Assembly (NCBI GenBank): GCA_023053545.1
Contig: JAKZAN010000114.1
Coordinates: forward strand, 42,500 to 106,499
Direction: 5' to 3'
From: Lepidurus packardi
Lineage: Eukaryota; Arthropoda; Branchiopoda; Notostraca; Triopsidae
DNA: 64,000 bases
Position 1 is the stretch's first letter. Every line of letters starts with the position of its first letter. The translations under genes and the position numbers were made by a program. The notes below the pieces were generated by a model. It did no database searches and was not told the origin of the DNA. It saw only the letters and a list, made by a program, of their open reading frames with translations. This document shows positions 55,601 through 64,000 of this stretch, piece after piece.

Positions 55601-57389
55601 GAAACTTCAACGAAATTTCCTTGAAATATGCTTGTAACTTTACCTGAAATTTCAATGAAATTTCCTTGAAATTTGCTTGTAATTTTACCTGAAATTTCCT
55701 TGAAATCTTATTGAAATTACACTGAAATTTCATTGAAATTTCGTTTAAATATGCTTGTAATTTTACCTCAAATTTCAATGAAATTTCCTTGAAATTTGCT
55801 TGTAATTTTACCTGAAATTTCCTCGTAATCTTATTGAAATTACACTGAAATTTCATTGAAATTTCGTTGAAATATGCTTGTAATTTTACCTGAAATTTCA
55901 TTGAAATTTCCTTGAAATTTGCTTGTAATTTTACCTGAAATTTCTTCGAAATCTTATTGAAATTACACAGAAACTTCAATGAAATTTAATTGAAATTTGC
56001 TTGTAATTTTATCTGAAATTTCCTCGAAATCTTATTGAAATTGCACTGAAATTTCATTGAAATTTCGTTGAAATATGCTTTTAATTTTACCTGAAATTTC
56101 AATGAAACTTCATTGAAATTTCAATGAAATTTCATTGAAATTTGCTTGTAATTTTATCTGAAATTTCCTCGAAATCTTATTGAAATTACACTGAAATTTC
56201 ATTGAAATTTCGTTGAAATATGCTTGTAATTTTACCTTAAATTTCAATGAAATTTCCTTGAAATTTGCTTGTAATTTAACCGGAAATTTCAATGAAATTT
56301 CCTTGAAATTTCCTTGTAATTTTACCTGAAATTTCCTTGAAGTCTTATTGAAATTGCACTGAAATTTCATTGAAATTTCGTTGAAATATGCTTGTAATTT
56401 TACCTCAAATTTCAATGAAATTTCCTTGAAATTTGCTTGTAATTTTACCTGAAATTTCCTCGTAATCTTATTGAAATTACACTGAAATTTCATTGAAATT
56501 TCGTTGAAATATGCTTGTAATTTTACCTCAAATTTCAATGAAATTTCCTTGAAATTTGCTTGTAATTTTACCTGAAATTTCTTCGAAATATTATTGAAAT
56601 TACACTGAAACTTCAATGAAATTTCCTTGCAATTTGCTTGTAATTTTATCTTAAATTTCCTCGAAATCTTATTGAAATTACACTGAAATTTCATTGAAAT
56701 TTCGTTGAAATATGCTTGTAATTTTAACTGAAATTTCAATGAAATTTCCTTCAAATTTGCTTGTAATTTCCCTGAAATTTGCTTGTAATTTTACCTGAAA
56801 TTTCCTCAAAATCTTATTGAAATTACACTGAAATTTCATTGAAATTTCGTTGAAATATGCTTGTAATTTTACCTGAAATTTCCTCGAAATCTTATTGAAA
56901 TTACACTGAAATTTCATTGAAATTTCGTTGAAATATGCTTGTAATTTTACCTGAAATTTCAATGAAATTTCCTTGAAATTTGCTTGTAATTTTACCTGAA
57001 ATTTCCAAGAAATCTTTTTGAAATTACACTGAAATTTCATTGAAATTTCGTTGAAATATGCTTGTAATTTTACCTGAAATTTCAATGAAATTTCCTTGAA
57101 ATTTTGCTTGTAATTTTACTTGAAATTTCTTAGAAATCTTATTGAAATTACACTGAAATTTCATTGAAATTTCGTTGAAATATGCTTGTAATTTTACCTG
57201 AAATTTCCTCGAAATCTTATTGAAATTACACTGAAATTTCATTGAAATTTCGTTGAAATATGCTTGTAATTTTACCTGAAATTTCAATGAAATTTCCTTG
57301 AAATCTTATTGAAATTACACTGAAATTTCATTGAAATTTCGTTGAAATATGCTTGTAATTTTACCTGAAATTTCCTCGAAATCTTATTG

Positions 57390-60300
57390 AAATTACACTG
57401 AAATTTCATTGAAATTTCGTTGAAATATGCTTGTAATTTTAACTGAAATTTCAATGAAATTTCCTTCAAATTTGCTTGTAATTTCCCTGAAATTTGCTTG
57501 TAATTTTACCTGAAATTTCCTCAAAATCTTATTGAAATTACACTGAAATTTCATTGAAATTTCGTTGAAATATGCTTGTAATTTTACCTGAAATTTCCTC
57601 GAAATCTTATTGAAATTACACTGAAATTTCATTGAAATTTCCTTGAAATATGCTTGTAATTTTACCTGAAATTTCAATGAAATTTCCTTGAAATTTCCTT
57701 GGAATTTCCCTGAAATTTGCTTGTAATTTTACCTGAAATTTCCTCGAAATCTTATTGAAATTACACTGAAATTTCATTGAAATTTCCTTGAAATATGCTT
57801 GTAATTTTACCTGAAATTTCCTCGAAATCTTATTGAAATTACACTAAAATTTCATTGAAATTTCGTTGAAATATGCTTGTAATTTTACCTCAAATTTCAA
57901 AGAAATTTCCTTGAAATTTGATTGTAATTTTACCTGAAATTTCCTCGTAATCTTATTGAAATTACACTGAAATTTCATTGAAATTTCGTTGAAATATGCT
58001 TGTAATTTTACCTGAAATTTCAATGAAATTTCCTTGAAATTTGCTTGTAATTTTACCTGAAATTTCTTAGAAATCTTATTGAAATTACACTGAAATTTCA
58101 TTGAAATTTCGTTGAAATATGCTTGTAATTTTACCTGAAATTTCCTTGAAATCTTATTGAAATTACACTGAAATTTCATTGAAATTTCGTTAAAATATGC
58201 TTGTAATTTTACCTGAAATTTCAATGAAATTTCCTTGAAATCTTATTGAAATTACACTGAAATTTCATTGAAATTTCGTTGAAATATGCTTGTAATTTTA
58301 CCTGAAAATTCAATGAAATTTCCTTGAAATTTGCTTGTAATTTTACTTGAAATTTCCTAGAAATCTTATTGAAATTACACTGAAATTTCATTGAAATTTC
58401 GGTGAAATATGCTTGTAATTTTACCTGAAATTTCCTCGAAATCTTATTGAAATTACACTGAAATTTCATTGAAATTTCGTTGAAATATGCTTGTAATTTT
58501 ACCTGAAATTTCCTCGAAATCTTATTGAAATTACACTGAAATTTCATTGAAATTTCCTTGAAATATGCTTGTAATTTTACCTGAAATTTCAATGAAATTT
58601 CCTTGAAATTTCCTTGGAATTTCCCTGAAATTTGCTTGTAATTTTACCTGAAATTTCCTCGTAATCTTATTGAAATTACACTGAAATTTCATTGAAATTT
58701 CGTTGAAATATGCTTGTAATTTTACCTGAAATTTCAATGAAATTTCCTTGAAATTTGCTTGTAATTTTACCTGAAATTTCTTAGAAATCTTATTGAAATT
58801 ACACTGAAATTTCATTGAAATTTCGTTGAAATATGCTTGTAATTTTACCTGAAATTTCCTTGAAATCTTATTGAAATTACACTGAAATTTCATTGAAATT
58901 TCGTTAAAATATGCTTGTAATTTTACCTGAAATTTCAATGAAATTTCCTTGAAATCTTATTGAAATTACACTGAAATTTCATTGAAATTTCGTTGAAATA
59001 TGCTTGTAATTTTACCTGAAAATTCAATGAAATTTCCTTGAAATTTGCTTGTAATTTTACTTGAAATTTCCTAGAAATCTTATTGAAATTACACTGAAAT
59101 TTCATTGAAATTTCGTTGAAATATGCTTGTAATTTTACCTGAAATTTCCTCGAAATCTTATTGAAATTACACTGAAATTTCATTGAAATTTCCTTGAAAT
59201 ATGCTTGTAATTTTACCTGAAATTTCAATGAAATTTCCTTGAAATCTTATTGAAATTACACTGAAATTTAATTGAAATTTCGTTGAAATATGCTTGTAAT
59301 TTTAACTGAAATTTCAATGAAATTTCCTTCAAATTTGCTTGTAATTTCCCTGAAATTTGCTTGTAATTTTACCTGAAATTTCCTCAAAATCTTATTGAAA
59401 TTACACTGAAATTTCATTGAAATTTCGTTGAAATATGCTTGTAATTTTACCTGAAATTTCCTCGAAATCTTATTGAAATTACACTGAAATTTCATTGAAA
59501 TTTCGTTGAAATATGCTTGTAATTTTACCTGAAATTTCAATGAAATTTCCTTGAAATTTTGCTTGTAATTTTACTTGAAATTTCTTAGAAATGTTATTGA
59601 AATTACACTGAAATTTCATTGAAATTTCGTTGAAATATGCTTGTAATTTTAACTGAAATTTCAATGAAATTTCCTTCAAATTTGCTTGTAATTTCCCTGA
59701 AATTTGCTTGTAATTTTACCTGAAATTTCCTCAAAATCTTATTGAAATTACACTGAAATTTCATTGAAATTTCGTTGAAATATGCTTGTAATTTTACCTG
59801 AAATTTCCTCGAAATCTTATTGAAATTACACTGAAATTTAATTGAAATTTCCTTGAAATATGCTTGTAATTTTACCTGAAATTTCAATGAAATTTCCTTG
59901 AAATTTCCTTGGAATTTCCCTGAAATTTGCTTGTAATTTTACCTGAAATTTCCTCGAAATCTTATTGAAATTACACTGAAATTTCATTGAAATTTCGTTG
60001 AAATATGCTTGTAATTTTACCTGAAATTTCCTCGAAATCTTATTGAAATTACACTAAAATTTCATTGAAATTTCGTTGAAATATGCTTGTAATTTTACCT
60101 CAAATTTCAAAGAAATTTCCTTGAAATTTGATTGTAATTTTACCTGAAATTTCCTCGTAATCTTATTGAAATTACACTGAAATTTCATTGAAATTTCGTT
60201 GAAATATGCTTGTAATTTTACCTGAAATTTCAATGAAATTTCCTTGAAATTTGCTTGTAATTTTACCTGAAATTTCTTAGAAATCTTATTGAAATTACAC

Positions 60301-60500
60301 TGAAATTTCATTGAAATTTCGTTGAAATATGCTTGTAATTTTACCTGAAATTTCCTTGAAATCTTATTGAAATTACACTGAAATTTCATTGAAATTTCGT
60401 TAAAATATGCTTGTAATTTTACCTGAAATTTCAATGAAATTTCCTTGAAATCTTATTGAAATTACACTGAAATTTCATTGAAATTTCGTTGAAATTAGCT
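57390..60500. repeat. 2,210-bp and 1,496-bp offset higher-order repeats
   Basis: Stop-free segments with the same variant pattern recur at 2,210 bp (57,393-57,677 with 59,603-59,887; 57,844-58,224 with 60,054-60,434). Others recur at 1,496 bp (58,935-59,228 with 60,431-60,724; 59,268-59,540 with 60,764-61,036). Overlapping periods of different length show nested duplications rather than one stable unit. Confidence 0.75.
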
Positions 60501-63500
60501 TGTAATTTTACCTGAAAATTCAATGAAATTTCCTTGAAATTTGCTTGTAATTTTACTTGAAATTTCCTAGAAATCTTATTGAAATTACACTGAAATTTCA
60601 TTGAAATTTCGTTGAAATATGCTTGTAATTTTACCTGAAATTTCCTCGAAATCTTATTGAAATTACACTGAAATTTCATTGAAATTTCCTTGAAATATGC
60701 TTGTAATTTTACCTGAAATTTCAATGAAATTTCCTTGAAATCTTATTGAAATTACACTGAAATTTAATTGAAATTTCGTTGAAATATGCTTGTAATTTTA
60801 ACTGAAATTTCAATGAAATTTCCTTCAAATTTGCTTGTAATTTCCCTGAAATTTGCTTGTAATTTTACCTGAAATTTCCTCAAAATCTTATTGAAATTAC
60901 ACTGAAATTTCATTGAAATTTCGTTGAAATATGCTTGTAATTTTACCTGAAATTTCCTCGAAATCTTATTGAAATTACACTGAAATTTCATTGAAATTTC
61001 GTTGAAATATGCTTGTAATTTTACCTGAAATTTCAATGAAATTTCCTTGAAATTTTGCTTGTAATTTTACTTGAAATTTCTTAGAAATGTTATTGAAATT
61101 ACACTGAAATTTCATTGAAATTTCGTTGAAATATGCTTGTAATTTTACCTGAAATTTCCTCGAAATCTTATTGAAATTACACTGAAATTTCATTGAAATT
61201 TCGTTGAAATATGCTTGTAATTTTACCTGAAATTTCAATGAAATTTCCTTGAAATCTTATTGAAATTACACTGAAATTTCATTGAAATTTCGTTGAAATA
61301 TGCTTGTAATTTTAACTGAAATTTCAATGAAATTTCCTTCAAATTTGCTTGTAATTTCACTGAAATTTGCTTGTAATTTTACCTGAAATTTCCAAAAAAT
61401 CTTATTGAAATTACACTGAAATTTCATTGAAATTTCGTTGAAATATGCTTGTAATTTTACCTGAAATTTCCTCGAAATCTTATTGAAATTACACTGAAAT
61501 TTCATTGAAATTTCGTTGAAATATGCTTGTAATTTTACCTGAAATTTCAATGAAATTTCCTTGAAATTTCCTTGGAATTTCCCTGAAATTTGCTTGTAAT
61601 TTTACCTGAAATTTCCTCGAAATCTTATTGAAATTACACTGAAATTTCATTGAAATTTCGTACAAATATGCTTGTAATTTTACCTGAAATTTCCTCGAAA
61701 TCTTATTGAAATTACACTAAAATTTCATTGAAATTTCGTTGAAATATGCTTGTAATTTTACCTCAAATTTCAAAGAAATTTCCTTGAAATTTGATTGTAA
61801 TTTTACCTGAAATTTCCTCGTAATCTTATTGAAATTACACTGAAATTTCATTGAAATTTCGTTGAAATATGCTTGTAATTTTACCTGAAATTTCAATGAA
61901 ATTTCCTTGAAATTTGCTTGTAATTTTACCTGAAATTTCCTAGAAATCTTATTGAAATTACACTGAAATTTCATTGAAATTTCGTTGAAATATGCTTGTA
62001 ATTTTACCTGAAATTTCAATGAAATTTCCTTGAAATTTGCTTGTAATTTTACTTGAAATTTCTTAGAAATCTTATTGAAATTACACAGAAATTTCATTGA
62101 AATTTCGTTGAAATATGCTTGTAATTTTAAATGAAATTTCAATGAAATTTCCTTCAAATTTGCTTGTAATTTCCCTGAAATTTGCTTGTAATTTTACCTG
62201 AAATTTCCTCGAAATCTTATTGAAATTACACTGAAATTTCATTGAAATTTCGTTGAAATATGCTTGTAATTTTACCTGAAATTTCAATGAAATTTCCTTG
62301 AAATTTGCTTGTAATTTTACTTGAAATTTCCTAGAAATCTTATTGAAATTACACTGAAATTTCATTGAAATTTCGTTGAAATATGCTTGTAATTTTACCT
62401 GAAATTTCCTCGAAATCTTATTGAAATTACACTGAAATTTCATTGAAATTTCCTTGAAATATGCTTGTAATTTTACCTGAAATTTCAATGAAATTTCCTT
62501 GAAATCTTATTGAAATTACACTGAAATTTAATTGAAATTTCGTTGAAATATGCTTGTAATTTTAACTGAAATTTCAATGAAATTTCCTTCAAATTTGCTT
62601 GTAATTTCCCTGAAATTTGCTTGTAATTTTACCTGAAATTTCCTCAAAATCTTATTGAAATTACACTGAAATTTCATTGAAATTTCGTTGAAATATGCTT
62701 GTAATTTTACCTGAAATTTCCTCGAAATCTTATTGAAATTACACTGAAATTTCATTGAAATTTCGTTGAAATATGCTTGTAATTTTACCTGAAATTTCAA
62801 TGAAATTTCCTTGAAATTTTGCTTGTAATTTTACTTGAAATTTCTTAGAAATGTTATTGAAATTACACTGAAATTTCATTGAAATTTCGTTGAAATATGC
62901 TTGTAATTTTACCTGAAATTTCCTCGAAATCTTATTGAAATTACACTGAAATTTCATTGAAATTTCGTTGAAATATGCTTGTAATTTTACCTGAAATTTC
63001 AATGAAATTTCCTTGAAATCTTATTGAAATTACACTGAAATTTCATTGAAATTTCGTTGAAATATGCTTGTAATTTTAACTGAAATTTCAATGAAATTTC
63101 CTTCAAATTTGCTTGTAATTTCACTGAAATTTGCTTGTAATTTTACCTGAAATTTCCAAAAAATCTTATTGAAATTACACTGAAATTTCATTGAAATTTC
63201 GTTGAAATATGCTTGTAATTTTACCTGAAATTTCCTCGAAATCTTATTGAAATTACACTGAAATTTCATTGAAATTTCGTTGAAATATGCTTGTAATTTT
63301 ACCTGAAATTTCAATGAAATTTCCTTGAAATTTCCTTGGAATTTCCCTGAAATTTGCTTGTAATTTTACCTGAAATTTCCTCGAAATCTTATTGAAATTA
63401 CACTGAAATTTCATTGAAATTTCGTACAAATATGCTTGTAATTTTACCTGAAATTTCCTCGAAATCTTATTGAAATTACACTAAAATTTCATTGAAATTT

Positions 63501-64000
63501 CGTTGAAATATGCTTGTAATTTTACCTCAAATTTCAAAGAAATTTCCTTGAAATTTGATTGTAATTTTACCTGAAATTTCCTCGTAATCTTATTGAAATT
63601 ACACTGAAATTTCATTGAAATTTCGTTGAAATATGCTTGTAATTTTACCTGAAATTTCAATGAAATTTCCTTGAAATTTGCTTGTAATTTTACCTGAAAT
63701 TTCCTAGAAATCTTATTGAAATTACACTGAAATTTCATTGAAATTTCGTTGAAATATGCTTGTAATTTTACCTGAAATTTCAATGAAATTTCCTTGAAAT
63801 TTGCTTGTAATTTTACTTGAAATTTCTTAGAAATCTTATTGAAATTACACAGAAATTTCATTGAAATTTCGTTGAAATATGCTTGTAATTTTAAATGAAA
63901 TTTCAATGAAATTTCCTTCAAATTTGCTTGTAATTTCCCTGAAATTTGCTTGTAATTTTACCTGAAATTTCCTCGAAATCTTATTGAAATTACACTGAAA
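60500..64000. repeat. 1,764-bp higher-order repeat, two copies to the window edge
   Basis: The rare variant TACAAATATG is at 61,661 and 63,425, exactly 1,764 bp apart. Four successive variant blocks share this offset (for example 61,717-62,157 with 63,481-63,921). The copies appear almost identical. The second runs into the window edge, so the true copy number is unknown. The left edge of the first copy is approximate. Confidence 0.85.

Larger units (their letters stand above)
48686..64000. repeat. Satellite array block 6 (rich in the 78-bp short monomer)
   Basis: 15.3 kb of uninterrupted satellite. Up to about 52,607 it corresponds to block 4 with extra duplications. From about 53 kb the 78-bp form (33-bp plus 45-bp modules, 26 codons in the open minus frame) alternates with the 123-bp form, and higher-order repeats become dense. 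The stretch 54,800-56,680 is the most diverged, with variants such as TTATCTGAAATT and AACCGGAAATT. No gene, insertion or non-satellite sequence was seen in the whole block. Confidence 0.94.

Noticed and set aside
1-64000. Dozens of minus-strand open frames of 60-392 codons in the satellite as protein genes
   Set aside because: They are in-frame reads of a 123/78/45-bp tandem repeat. Starts and ends fall wherever a unit of another length or a point change occurs, and many higher-order units are not multiples of three.
1-64000. CRISPR array
   Set aside because: Repeats are contiguous and diverge gradually, with no unique spacers and no cas genes; the context is eukaryotic.
1-64000. CENP-B box in the monomer
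   Set aside because: TTTCGTTGAAATATGC matches the first half of the box (TTCG and the central A) but lacks the essential CGGG half.

Overview
This 64-kb window is a block of eukaryotic, almost certainly invertebrate-animal, heterochromatin. About 37 kb is one AT-rich tandem satellite. The other 27 kb is transposable elements nested in it. There is no host gene, tRNA, rRNA or CRISPR array. The animal assignment rests on the element families: a CR1-like LINE, a Ty3/Gypsy LTR element and an I-group LINE with RNase H. The species cannot be read from the sequence.

Layout, left to right: satellite 1-1,728; CR1-like LINE, minus strand, 1,729-6,253, broken by frameshifts; satellite 6,254-14,859 with 1,330-bp and 1,028-bp higher-order repeats; intact Ty3/Gypsy element, minus strand, 14,860-19,582; satellite to 22,915; a 98-bp LINE 3' fragment; 405 bp of satellite; full-length I-group LINE copy A (23,419-29,245); satellite; fragment and full-length LINE copy B (34,177-40,506); satellite; LINE copy C (42,858-48,685, ORF2 broken); satellite to the end with 772-, 1,496-, 2,210- and 1,764-bp higher-order repeats. 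Every element lies on the minus strand.

The satellite monomer is 123 bp and is made of nine 11-mers and two 12-mers derived from a GAAATTTC core. It groups into a 45-bp, a 33-bp and a second 45-bp module. A 78-bp form (33+45) is common in the right half. The AAATTT tracts recur about every 11 bp, close to one helical turn, so the array should be intrinsically curved. Adjacent 11-mers also create TTCNNNGAA, the insect STAT consensus, about five times per monomer.

LINE copies A, B and C are not independent insertions. They share flanking satellite and junctions, so the LINE has been carried along as part of roughly 8-11-kb super-repeats of the satellite. Copies A and B have both ORFs intact. 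The LINE ORF1 carries an AT-hook-like motif, and two independent insertions (fragment and full length) join the satellite at the same base. This suggests a LINE with a preference for this satellite.

No computation was run. Identities, offsets and junctions were read by eye from the sequence.
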